Shown piece by piece: positions 54,452 through 62,187 of a DNA stretch of 64,000 nucleotides; the stretch's first letter is position 1; each line of letters starts with the position of its first letter. The DNA lies in assembly GCA_017478965.1 (NCBI GenBank), contig JAFVCV010000001.1:1-64000 (forward strand). The letters are read 5' to 3'. A program made the translations under genes and the position numbers. Below the pieces are notes generated by a model. The model saw only the letters and a list, made by a program, of their open reading frames with translations. It had not been told where the DNA came from and made no database searches. The DNA is from Ruminococcus sp. GTDB lineage: Bacteria > Bacillota > Clostridia > Oscillospirales > Ruminococcaceae.

Positions 54452-54525
54452 TCGAGGTGACGGGATTCGAACCCACGGCCTCTTCGTCCCGAACGAAGCG
54501 CTCTACCAAACTGAGCCACACCTCG
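54452..54525 (-). tRNA. tRNA-Pro(CGG)
   Basis: 74 nt without encoded CCA. Acceptor arms CGAGGTG (54525-54519) and CACCTCG (54459-54453), discriminator A, D arm GCTC/GAGC, anticodon stem CTTCG/CGAAG with loop TTCGGGA (anticodon CGG), T loop TTCGAAT. Confidence 0.95.
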
Positions 54526-54540
54526 TAAAATTACTATAAT

Positions 54541-54569
54541 ATTATACACCATTATCTCAGCTTTGTCAA
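54541..54569 (-). promoter_or_regulatory. Consensus promoter of tRNA-Pro(CGG)
   Basis: Minus strand TTGACA (54569-54564), 17 bp, TATAAT (54546-54541). Confidence 0.85.
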
Positions 54570-54641
54570 GGGCTGATTTTGTTAATTTTTATCCTTCGGC
54601 AAATTTGAGGAGATCTTTCCGAACTCCTGCTGTGGATATAC

Positions 54642-54670
54642 TTGAAATAAGGACAAAAATGTGCTATAAT
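54642..54670 (+). promoter_or_regulatory. Promoter of the asparagine synthetase-like gene
   Basis: TTGAAA 54642-54647, 17 bp, TATAAT 54665-54670 with TGC (extended -10). Confidence 0.75.
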
Positions 54671-54700
54671 TGATCTGTTGGTAATATAATTGGTTATGTC

Positions 54701-54735
54701 CCGGCAGTCTGCGGGGCGCAGCCGGAAATTTTTTT
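54701..54735 (+). terminator. Leader terminator-like hairpin before the asparagine synthetase-like gene
   Basis: CTGCG (54709-54713) pairs with CGCAG (54717-54721), flanked by CCGG arms (54701-54704 and 54722-54725) with a four-base bulge, then AAATTTTTTT. It sits between promoter and gene, so it may be an attenuator. Confidence 0.5.
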
Positions 54736-54750
54736 ACAGAGGTGGATTTT

Positions 54751-56289
54751 ATGATCGAACTTAAAGAATACAGGGGCCATATCCGCAACTGGAGGGCTCT
54801 GTGCGCAGAGCTTGGCCTTAGCACGGAGCTTTCCCGCCGGGAAAGAGAGGAGCAGATAATAGTAAAGGCCTATGAAAAATGGGGCTTTGACTTAGCAGAG
54901 CATTTCTACGGTATGTTTGCTTTTGCGGTCTATGACAGCGATAAGGACCTTACTTTCTGCCTGCGTGACCATTTCGGGACCAAGCCGTTCTACTATTATG
55001 TGACGGAGGACGGCAGGCTCCTTTGCGGCACCTATATCCGCAGCATAATGGAGCAGGAGGGATTTAAAAAAGAGCTGGACCCCGATATACTCCAGATATA
55101 TATGTCCCTCACCTATGTGGCCGGGGAGGATACATTTTTCAAGGGCCTCAAAAAGCTCATGCCCGGGCACTATCTGGTGTTCAGCAGCGGCAGGGTGAAG
55201 ATCACCAGATACTGGCATCCCGAATTCACGCCCGATGAGAGCAGGAGCCTGGAGGAGTGGGCAGATGAGATACATTCTACCCTTTCGGCAATAATGCCAG
55301 AGGTCAAGGAGGAGGGGGAGACTGCCGAGTCGTTCCTTTCCGGCGGCGTGGACTCTTCCTACGTTCTGGCGATGTCTGACGCTCAGATGTCCGATTCCTG
55401 CGGCTATGATGACGAGCGCTTTGACGAGAGCGGCCTGGCTAAAAAGACCGCTGATATCCTTGGCAGAGGCAATTCACGCTGCAGGATAACCCCCGAGCAG
55501 TATTTCGATATCGTCCCCTATGTCATGTACAATATGGAGCAGCCCCTTGGGGACGCTTCGGCTATCGTATTTGCCATAGCCTGCAAGGCGACCGCTGAGC
55601 ATACGAAGCTCTGCTATTCCGGCGAGGGCGCCGACGAGTTCTTCGGCGGCTATAATATGTACCGCAACGCCGAACGCTACGGGGACGCTCTGAAGACCTT
55701 CTATGTGGGAAATACCAACATCATGAAGGAGGAGGAAAAGCAGAAGATACTCAAATACTATAACAAAGACCTTAGACCCATCGACCTGGTAAAGTATATC
55801 TACGATGAGACCGAGGGCCTGGACCCGCTGACAAAGATGTCCGATGTGGATATACAGATCTGGCTGGAGGGGGACATTTATCTGAATGTTGACAAGATGA
55901 GCGAGGCTGCCGGCCTGGAGATAAGGATGCCCCTGACGGACAGAAGGATATTTGATATAGCCTCCAGACTGCCCTCCAGGTTCAAGGTCAGCGAGGAGCA
56001 GAACAAGGTGGCATTCAGGACCGCTGCCGCAAAGGTACTGCCCGATGAGATAGCCTTCAGGAAAAAGCTGGGCTTTATCGTGCCCATCAGGATATGGCTG
56101 GCTGATGAAAGATATAATGCCGATGTCCGTGAGAAGTTCAGGAGCGAGTCAGCTGCAAAGTTCTTTGACCTTGAGGCCATCAATGCCATCTTTGACGACT
56201 ATGTGGGAGGAAATTCCGACAACTGGAGGAAGATCTGGACCATTTACACGTTCCTGGTATGGTATGAGGAATATTTTGTAAAAAGATGA
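54751..56289 (+). CDS. Asparagine synthetase-like protein lacking the glutaminase cysteine
   Basis: 512 residues. The C-terminal synthetase domain is complete, with PPi loop SFLSGGVDSS near residue 196, GEGADEFFGGY and RMPLTDRRI. The N-terminal domain begins at the equivalent of the NGEIYNY region of AsnB (here EYRGHIRNW), so the first 70 or so residues, including catalytic Cys2, are absent. GMFAFAVYDSDKDL and GTKPFYYY still match the glutaminase fold. It may use free ammonia or a different amine donor. ATG 54751 follows AGAGGTGG. No truncation scar is seen, so it looks like a genuine variant family. Confidence 0.8.
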   Translation: MIELKEYRGHIRNWRALCAELGLSTELSRREREEQIIVKAYEKWGFDLAEHFYGMFAFAVYDSDKDLTFCLRDHFGTKPFYYYVTEDGRLLCGTYIRSIMEQEGFKKELDPDILQIYMSLTYVAGEDTFFKGLKKLMPGHYLVFSSGRVKITRYWHPEFTPDESRSLEEWADEIHSTLSAIMPEVKEEGETAESFLSGGVDSSYVLAMSDAQMSDSCGYDDERFDESGLAKKTADILGRGNSRCRITPEQYFDIVPYVMYNMEQPLGDASAIVFAIACKATAEHTKLCYSGEGADEFFGGYNMYRNAERYGDALKTFYVGNTNIMKEEEKQKILKYYNKDLRPIDLVKYIYDETEGLDPLTKMSDVDIQIWLEGDIYLNVDKMSEAAGLEIRMPLTDRRIFDIASRLPSRFKVSEEQNKVAFRTAAAKVLPDEIAFRKKLGFIVPIRIWLADERYNADVREKFRSESAAKFFDLEAINAIFDDYVGGNSDNWRKIWTIYTFLVWYEEYFVKR

Positions 56290-56296
56290 GACTGTA

Positions 56297-56365
56297 TTGC
56301 TGCCGGCAGTTGACGACGTTCTCCTTATAGGAGGATACTTTGCTGCCCGGCAGCAGTTTTTAATA
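56297..56365 (+). terminator. Terminator region after the asparagine synthetase-like gene
   Basis: GCTGCCGG and CCGGCAGC arms, with an inner TGCTGC/GCAGCA palindrome, end in AGTTTTTAAT. Confidence 0.55.
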
Positions 56366-56479
56366 AAAACTTAACATTTTGTGAATACTGCCTGCTGACG
56401 CTCGGGACGTCCCGGGTTTTCCCCGAAATCACGCTGTATGCGGACCAGGGGCATTCTGAGGACAGAGCAAAAAAAGTAC

Positions 56480-56508
56480 TTGACAAACCCGGACTGTTGT
56501 GATATAAT
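56480..56508 (+). promoter_or_regulatory. Consensus promoter of tRNA-Pro(GGG)
   Basis: Exact TTGACA (56480-56485), 17 bp, exact TATAAT (56503-56508). Confidence 0.9.
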
Positions 56509-56519
56509 AATTAAGTCAT

Positions 56520-56595
56520 CGGGGTGTGGCGCAGGTGGTAGCGCGCTACCTTGGGGTGGTAGAGGCCGTGGGTTCAAGTCCCGTCACTCCGACCA
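56520..56595 (+). tRNA. tRNA-Pro(GGG)
   Basis: Acceptor arms CGGGGTG (56520-56526) and CACTCCG (56585-56591), discriminator A and encoded CCA (56593-56595). Anticodon stem CTACC/GGTAG with loop TTGGGGT (anticodon GGG). T arm GTGGG/CCCGT with loop TTCAAGT. Confidence 0.95.
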
Positions 56596-56597
56596 AT

Positions 56598-56643
56598 AAA
56601 AAGCCTTTATTTACGCATTTTGCGCAGATAAGGGCTTTTTTGT
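56598..56643 (+). terminator. Terminator of tRNA-Pro(GGG)
   Basis: AAAGCCTTTAT and ATAAGGGCTTT arms followed by T6. Confidence 0.8.
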
Positions 56644-56784
56644 TTGCTGTTTTAACATCTGCGCCGGCATACTGTCACGTTCAAGCTGCGGACTGATACC
56701 GGCGGGGAAACTCTCTGTGATTTGAACGGCACCTATCAAAAACTTTAGGCAGATCCTTTAAGACGGGTACCCATATAGAAGTTT

Positions 56785-56821
56785 TGCCCCGAAGCATTTT
56801 ATAGTGCTTTGGGGCATTTTT
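56785..56821 (+). terminator. Orphan terminator hairpin
   Basis: TGCCCCGAAGCA (56785-56796) pairs with TGCTTTGGGGCA (56805-56816), then T6. No gene was found between the tRNA terminator and this hairpin (56644-56784), so the transcript it ends is unknown. Confidence 0.65.
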
Positions 56822-56848
56822 TATTCGGGTGTTAAGATAAACCAGAAT

Positions 56849-57382
56849 TTAGCACCTTAAAATTATCTCCATAGTTTCATTGATAATTGTTTCAAGTTCG
56901 TTTGCACCGTTAATCACATAATCAGAAGTCGGTAAAATATCTGTTAGCATTTGAACATAACAAATTCTTGTAGAATTCAAGTATGTATTCATTTCATTAC
57001 GAATATCATCAGCAGAAGACTCTTTCATATCTCTGAGCACTCTTCGAGCCATTGCGATGTCCAACGGTGTATCAATAAATATACAGCAGTCCAGATAATC
57101 TTTCATCATTTTATTCTGATATGCAAACGGATAATCGAGCAGCAGATAATCATACTTTCCGCTGCCAATGATTCTTTCGACATCTGCTTTTAATGGTGAT
57201 AAGTCCCATACATTATAAAATTCCTCAGGTTTCGAGACCCATTGGGTAAAGTCATCGGGTTCTCCGTCGAATGAGTAGTCATCAAAGTGAAGCGATGTTG
57301 TTCTTGGAAGTCTGGCTTTTAATGCGTTTACGACTGTTGTTTTTCCGCCTGCTGTAACAGCTCCGATTGCTATTATTTTCAT
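56849..57382 (-). CDS. P-loop kinase, uridine kinase/phosphoribulokinase-like
   Basis: 177 residues. Walker A GAVTAGGKTTVVNAL near the N-terminus; TTSLHFDDYSFDG resembles the uridine-kinase acceptor loop; DYLLLDYPFA is the Walker B strand; CIFIDTPLDIAMARRVLRD the lid region. Cytoplasmic small-molecule kinase, substrate unknown. The start at 57382 follows GAGGAG; the upstream in-frame Met lacks a site. Base composition is clearly more AT-rich than the neighbours, suggesting transfer. Confidence 0.75.
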   Translation of the reverse strand: MKIIAIGAVTAGGKTTVVNALKARLPRTTSLHFDDYSFDGEPDDFTQWVSKPEEFYNVWDLSPLKADVERIIGSGKYDYLLLDYPFAYQNKMMKDYLDCCIFIDTPLDIAMARRVLRDMKESSADDIRNEMNTYLNSTRICYVQMLTDILPTSDYVINGANELETIINETMEIILRC

Positions 57383-57419
57383 TGTCTGCTCCTCTAAATT
57401 ACGATCTATGTTAGTGATA

Positions 57420-57448
57420 ATTATAGCACAACATAGCTGTATTGTCAA
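57420..57448 (-). promoter_or_regulatory. Promoter of the kinase gene
   Basis: Minus strand TTGACA (57448-57443), 17 bp, TATAAT (57425-57420). Confidence 0.8.
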
Positions 57449-57457
57449 TAAAAAAAC

Positions 57458-57496
57458 GCCATAGTACTTCTGACTTTAAATCAGAAATACTATGGC
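57458..57496. repeat. 39-bp inverted repeat upstream of the kinase gene
   Basis: GCCATAGTA (57458-57466) with TACTATGGC (57488-57496) and inner TTCTGA (57468-57473) with TCAGAA (57481-57486). A-rich on the left (T6 for the minus strand), so it may terminate minus-strand transcription from the 57712 gene. 57500-57711 shows no supported gene. Confidence 0.6.
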
Positions 57497-57711
57497 TTAA
57501 AACTTCTTTATAAGCAACACCCTTAATAAACACAGCTTTTGCGAAGGGACTTTACCGTTATCTTATATGTTTTTGCAGCCTTCCGGGCATATGGAGCCAT
57601 ATGCAGTTGTCCGGGGCCTCGGTAAAACGGCTGTGCATATCCACGGCAGGATCGCCGCAAATGCGATATGGAGGACGATCGTCCCGAAACTCTTCCCGGA
57701 CCGGCCCTCTC

Positions 57712-58209
57712 TTAAAACAAGGTACATATCCATGCCGCAAGCGCAGACGCCGCAGGGAATATGATAAGCAGCTTCAGCAGCTGACTTTTGATGTTATATC
57801 CGTACTTTCTGCCGTTGTACACGCTCTCTACTTCGGGATAATAATACTGGAAGAAACGGGACCTGCAAAGAATGAACCAGTCAAAAAAGACCATGTCGTA
57901 AACTTTATAGACAGTAAATATCAGTACGAACCGCAGGAAGAACTGCCAGAACGAGAATTCGTTCCTCAGACCGTCCCAGACAGCGATCGTTCCGACGCCC
58001 AGTATCGTCAGTATGCTTATGGCCATCAGGACCCAGCCCATCGCTCTCGCATCGCAGAACAGCTCCTTTGTTCTTGGTTTTAGGACCTCCTGTGCTTCTT
58101 TGGGAGCTGATGAAAAAAACTTCTCATTCTGAATGAAAGCTACTGCGGATATGAGCATGATCGTTATAGCTGCGCAAAAAACGACTGCCAGAAATATTGT
58201 TAAAAGCAT
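57712..58209 (-). CDS. Four-segment membrane protein, unknown
   Basis: 165 residues, membrane segments at about 2-25, 58-78, 85-105 and 143-162. A distinctive aromatic cytoplasmic/linker motif, FDWFILCRSRFFQYYYPEVE, lies near 108-127. Not recognised. It is 38 bp downstream of the alpha/beta hydrolase gene in the same direction and probably co-transcribed. Confidence 0.75.
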   Translation of the reverse strand: MLLTIFLAVVFCAAITIMLISAVAFIQNEKFFSSAPKEAQEVLKPRTKELFCDARAMGWVLMAISILTILGVGTIAVWDGLRNEFSFWQFFLRFVLIFTVYKVYDMVFFDWFILCRSRFFQYYYPEVESVYNGRKYGYNIKSQLLKLLIIFPAASALAAWICTLF

Positions 58210-58247
58210 GACTTTATACCTCCTGAAATGATGTATCTCAACTTGCT

Positions 58248-59009
58248 CTATCTTGTTTTTGACCTGCCTTTATAGCCCTTATATGCCAGGTCCACTTCAC
58301 GCAGCAGCCTTTCCGGCTCCATAAGAAGCGAACCGTGCCCTCTGTTCAGGAAGACCCTGTGAGAAAAATGATACTTTGAACGGTCGATCTTTTTGATAAC
58401 GTGCCATAGGCCGGGTTCTTTCTCTCCATGCCAGATATAGCTGTCCGACAGGTTGAAGGCCTCATACTTGTAGCGATACGGCATCATAGAGTATTCAAGA
58501 GCATACAGCGTGGCCTTTGAGGTCTGTTTGTATATCATCGAGTCTATATCCTCACCCAGTATCTTATTGAAAAGCTTCATGTGTCTGAACGCAAACAGTT
58601 CAATGTCAGCCAGCACGGCTGCGATCACCCTTTTGGGCAGATCGTGTCTGAGATGGGGATATTCAAGTATCGTGAAACCGTCTGCGATCGCTGTGTGAAC
58701 TTTTATACGGGGGTCGAGCAGTATTTCTGTCATTATCATACCGCCAAGGGATTCGCCGAGGATAATGTCTATCTTTCCGTCGAAATGCCTGACAAGATAC
58801 TCCGTGATCTTATGGGCTTCATCTGTCACGCTTGTCGCATCAACGTCAGGCTCGTCGGGGTCAAAACCATCCTCTGCAACAGCAATGATGTGATATTTTG
58901 ACTTTGCTGTTTCAATGAACCTTTCAAAGCTCAGCCGCCAGGTCGTATCTACTCCGTGAAGGAGCAGGAGCGTGGTCTTGTTTTCTGTTCCGAATTCATG
59001 GTATTTCAT
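58248..59009 (-). CDS. Alpha/beta hydrolase
   Basis: 253 residues, no signal peptide. Oxyanion-type LLLLHGVDTTWR, nucleophile serine in GESLGGMIMTE, and the catalytic histidine likely in NRGHGSLLMEP. Cytoplasmic esterase/lipase-like enzyme; substrate unknown. First gene of the pair with the membrane protein. Confidence 0.82.
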   Translation of the reverse strand: MKYHEFGTENKTTLLLLHGVDTTWRLSFERFIETAKSKYHIIAVAEDGFDPDEPDVDATSVTDEAHKITEYLVRHFDGKIDIILGESLGGMIMTEILLDPRIKVHTAIADGFTILEYPHLRHDLPKRVIAAVLADIELFAFRHMKLFNKILGEDIDSMIYKQTSKATLYALEYSMMPYRYKYEAFNLSDSYIWHGEKEPGLWHVIKKIDRSKYHFSHRVFLNRGHGSLLMEPERLLREVDLAYKGYKGRSKTR

Positions 59010-59110
59010 AATATCCTTCTTTCCGGCAATGAGCAGTTTTAAGCCTGTTTGCCTTAGCTGATCTCTTTTTGCTGTAAAACGCCTGGGTTAGTCGCCACTT
59101 ACTGATGACT

Positions 59111-59139
59111 ATTATAACACACTATCGGTTTTTAGTCAA
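59111..59139 (-). promoter_or_regulatory. Promoter of the hydrolase-membrane protein pair
   Basis: Minus strand TTGACT (59139-59134), 17 bp, TATAAT (59116-59111). GACTA/TAGTC (59107-59111 and 59133-59137) flank it, a weak operator candidate. Confidence 0.7.
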
Positions 59140-59256
59140 TCGCTTATAATGCTTTTTGCTTTGACTTGCTGAAAAAACCTGACCGGCAAAAACGTCCCCG
59201 AAGAGAAGATATGCTGTTTTTTCGCTGTCTTTACCGCTGTTTATGAACAAATACAC

Positions 59257-59285
59257 TTTACACGGCGGGAAAATTGTGTTATAAT
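59257..59285 (+). promoter_or_regulatory. Promoter of the EAL-domain gene
   Basis: TTTACA 59257-59262, 17 bp, TATAAT 59280-59285. The leader to 59371 has no c-di-GMP riboswitch consensus that I can see. Confidence 0.65.
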
Positions 59286-59371
59286 AAAGCCGTAGCGAGC
59301 CGGTTCTGCCGCCCTCAGTGCGAAACGGAGCCGCATAGCGTCATACTCTTATCCTGGGGAGAGTGCCTTTT

Positions 59372-61381
59372 ATGAAAAGAAGATCTGTGGTGAACAGAAC
59401 AAAGATAAAGAAAAACCGCATATGGATCACAGTGGTCCTGTTTTTGCTGCTGACGGTGCTGATGGTGGCCGACATGGCCCTGTCCGCTACTGCTTTGCTT
59501 GGCTATGCCATGAACACCAAGCTTTCGGACACTGTGCTGGGACTCACCGGTGTTTTTGAAGAATACGAGAAGACGGGCTCTGTCCCGGCGAGCTTTACCG
59601 GGGATTATTTCGTTAACGACGGCGGTAACGTTGTGGACAAGAGGGGAAGAGATACCTGTGCAAAGGGATACAGTCTCGATTACAGCACGGGGGAACGGTC
59701 CGGCACCGTTAAGGTATACAGCGACTCTGATGACCGGGTACTGGCCATGTCGGAAGAGGAGGGCTTGAAGATAAACCTGGATGAGGTCGTGGACGCCCTT
59801 GACGAAGAGGGGAACAAGTTCGACATCAAAGGACTGCTGCTCCCCTGGACCGTTGGCTCTGACTCGGATCAGCGGTTTGATGTACCGGTATGGATAGCCA
59901 GGGAGCTTTCTGACGGCAGGGAGGTATATCTCAAAAGCAGTGTGGTCATCAACGCTACGGATTATGTCACTGTGGACAGACTCTTATCTTCCCTGATGGT
60001 AGTCTACATGGTGGTGCTGCTGATAGTGATTATAAATGCAGTCAACAGTATCCTAAACCAGAAAAGGCTCATAAAAATGTTCTTTACCGACGGCGTGACC
60101 GGCGGCAGGAACTGGAGCTTTTTCCTGATGAAGGGCGAACAGCGTCTCAAAAAAAGGAGAAATGCGAAAAGATCTTATGCGGTCCTGGACGTGGACGTAG
60201 TGAAGTATCTGAACTTCTGTATATGCCATTCCATCTCAGAGGGCGAAAAGCTCCTTTGCAGGGTCTACAGGAACATAAAAGACACAGTCGGCAGGAGGGA
60301 TATGGTGGTCCGCTGCAATTCTGCGGACTTTGCAGTGCTGATGGAGATCAGGGACCCAGATTCCGCCAGGGAGAAGATAAACAGCCTTATGAAAGCCGTA
60401 GAGAGCGCCGCCGGCGAGTATAGTGTGAACTTTCATATGGGGGCGTATCTCATTGAGGGCAGCTCAGACAGGTCAGCAAGAAAGTACATTGATCTTGAGG
60501 AACTCTACAATAACGCTTCCACCGCCAGGGAGGCCCTTGACAATACTGACGAGAGCGGCATCTCCTATTTCGATTCTAAAATGGTGGAGGACCAGAGGTG
60601 GGTGAACACCGTGAGCGAGAGACAGCAGGCCGCCCTGGACAATGAAGAGTTCGTGGTCTATTATCAGCCTAAATATGACCCACGCACCGACACTCTGCGG
60701 GGAGCCGAGGCCCTTATCCGCTGGCAGTCCCCGGAGTTCGGGTTCCTGACGCCGTATAAGTTCATACCTATCTTTGAGAACAACGGGTTCATAACCGAGA
60801 TCGACCACTATATGATAGCTCACGCCGCCAGGGACCAGAAAAGGTGGCTGGATATGGGACTTGAATGTGTACCGGTATCGGTCAATGTCTCCAGGACCCA
60901 TTTTGCCGAGCCTGATCTTGCGGAGCAGATAAGGGACATGGTCGATAAAGAGGGCACCCCTCACGAGCTTATCGAGATAGAGCTTACTGAGAGCGCTTTC
61001 TTTGACGACAAGAAGGCCATGCTGAGGACCGTCACAAAGCTGAAAGAGTACGGCTTTGCAGTGTCCATGGACGACTTCTGCTCGGGATATTCCTCGCTTA
61101 ATTCTCTTAAAGATATGCCCCTTGACGTGCTCAAGCTGGACGCTGAGTTCTTCCGTGGAGAGAATGCCGATCAGCGTGGAAGGATAGTTGTGGCAGAGGC
61201 CATAAGGCTGGCCAGGAGCCTGGAAATGAGGACGGTGGCCGAGGGAGTTGAGATCAAGGAGCAGGTGGATTTTCTGGCCGAGCAGCAGTGCGATATGATA
61301 CAGGGCTATTACTATGCCAAGCCCATGCCCGGTCAGGATTATGAGCAGAAGATGAAGAAAGCTTCGGGACCGCAGCAGTGA
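59372..61381 (+). CDS. Membrane c-di-GMP phosphodiesterase (degenerate GGDEF plus EAL)
   Basis: 669 residues. Membrane segments near 20-44 and 205-230 flank an extracytoplasmic sensor. A GGDEF-like domain follows, with the signature site reduced to RCNSADFAVL (near 313), so cyclase activity is unlikely. The EAL domain is intact: GAEALIRW (near 445), SVNVSRTHF, EIELTES, SMDDFCSGYSS, LKLDAEFF and VAEGVE, all residues needed for hydrolysis. ATG 59372 follows GGGGAG; an upstream GTG is in frame. Confidence 0.88.
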   Translation: MKRRSVVNRTKIKKNRIWITVVLFLLLTVLMVADMALSATALLGYAMNTKLSDTVLGLTGVFEEYEKTGSVPASFTGDYFVNDGGNVVDKRGRDTCAKGYSLDYSTGERSGTVKVYSDSDDRVLAMSEEEGLKINLDEVVDALDEEGNKFDIKGLLLPWTVGSDSDQRFDVPVWIARELSDGREVYLKSSVVINATDYVTVDRLLSSLMVVYMVVLLIVIINAVNSILNQKRLIKMFFTDGVTGGRNWSFFLMKGEQRLKKRRNAKRSYAVLDVDVVKYLNFCICHSISEGEKLLCRVYRNIKDTVGRRDMVVRCNSADFAVLMEIRDPDSAREKINSLMKAVESAAGEYSVNFHMGAYLIEGSSDRSARKYIDLEELYNNASTAREALDNTDESGISYFDSKMVEDQRWVNTVSERQQAALDNEEFVVYYQPKYDPRTDTLRGAEALIRWQSPEFGFLTPYKFIPIFENNGFITEIDHYMIAHAARDQKRWLDMGLECVPVSVNVSRTHFAEPDLAEQIRDMVDKEGTPHELIEIELTESAFFDDKKAMLRTVTKLKEYGFAVSMDDFCSGYSSLNSLKDMPLDVLKLDAEFFRGENADQRGRIVVAEAIRLARSLEMRTVAEGVEIKEQVDFLAEQQCDMIQGYYYAKPMPGQDYEQKMKKASGPQQ

Positions 61382-61387
61382 GACGGT

Positions 61388-61418
61388 ATCCCTCCGTGAG
61401 GATCGGAGGGATATTTTT
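61388..61418 (+). terminator. Terminator after the EAL-domain gene
   Basis: ATCCCTCCG (61388-61396) pairs with CGGAGGGAT (61404-61412), followed by ATTTTTA. Confidence 0.85.
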
Positions 61419-61491
61419 ATGTCTTTGAGTCTTGAAAAATGATCTGCCGTGTGATATCATGGATAATAGTAAAGTGCAAAGGAGAAGGCTT

Positions 61492-62187
61492 ATGAAAAAC
61501 GAAAGTGTGCGGCGTATACTGATAGTTGATGACGAGGAGGAGCTTGCCGAGATAATCGCAGAGATGCTGGAGGGCTGCGGATATCAGACCGACACCGCCG
61601 CCAGCATGAGCAGCGCCTATGAGCTTTTGGGCGGAAAGGCTTATCAGCTTATCCTGCTGGATATCGGCCTGCCGGACGGAACGGGCTTTGAGATATGTGA
61701 GCAGCTGCGCCAAAGCTCCCATGTCCCGGTGATCTTCGCCAGTGCCCGCAAGACCGAGGACGACCGGATAAACAGCTTTGACATAGGGGGCGATGACTTC
61801 CTGCAAAAGCCTTATTCCATGAAGGAGCTGCTGTCGAGGGTCAATGCGCTGATGAGGAGGGCCTACGGTGATGAGGGCGGACAGGAGCTGGGTTTCGGCA
61901 GTGTCAGGATAGACCCGAAGAGCCGGACAGTCACCAAGGCAGGAAAGGCTGTGCCGATGGCCCAGAGGGAGTTTGACCTGCTGTGCTGTCTTTGCCGCAG
62001 CAAGAACGCCGCTGTATCTAAGGAAAAGCTCCTCTCAGAGGTCTGGGGCGCCTTTTCCGAGGTGGAGCCTTCCACCCTGACTGTCCATATCCGCTGGCTG
62101 AGAGAAAAGCTGGAGGACGACCCGGCGGACCCAAAGTTCATAAAGACCGTATGGCGCCTGGGATATATGCTGGAGGACCGGTCATGA
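61492..62187 (+). CDS. OmpR-family response regulator
   Basis: 231 residues. Receiver with acidic pair VDDEEE, phospho-acceptor D57 in LLDIGLPDG, T/S switch FASARK and K in LQKPYS; C-terminal winged helix (MAQREFDLLCCL, STLTVHIRWLREKLE, VWRLGYML). AAAGGAG sets ATG 61492. It overlaps the kinase gene by 4 bp and probably controls the ABC transporter downstream. Confidence 0.93.
   Translation: MKNESVRRILIVDDEEELAEIIAEMLEGCGYQTDTAASMSSAYELLGGKAYQLILLDIGLPDGTGFEICEQLRQSSHVPVIFASARKTEDDRINSFDIGGDDFLQKPYSMKELLSRVNALMRRAYGDEGGQELGFGSVRIDPKSRTVTKAGKAVPMAQREFDLLCCLCRSKNAAVSKEKLLSEVWGAFSEVEPSTLTVHIRWLREKLEDDPADPKFIKTVWRLGYMLEDRS

Noticed and set aside
59286..59371. c-di-GMP (GEMM) riboswitch before the EAL gene
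   Set aside because: The conserved GEMM core was looked for and not seen in the 85-nt leader.
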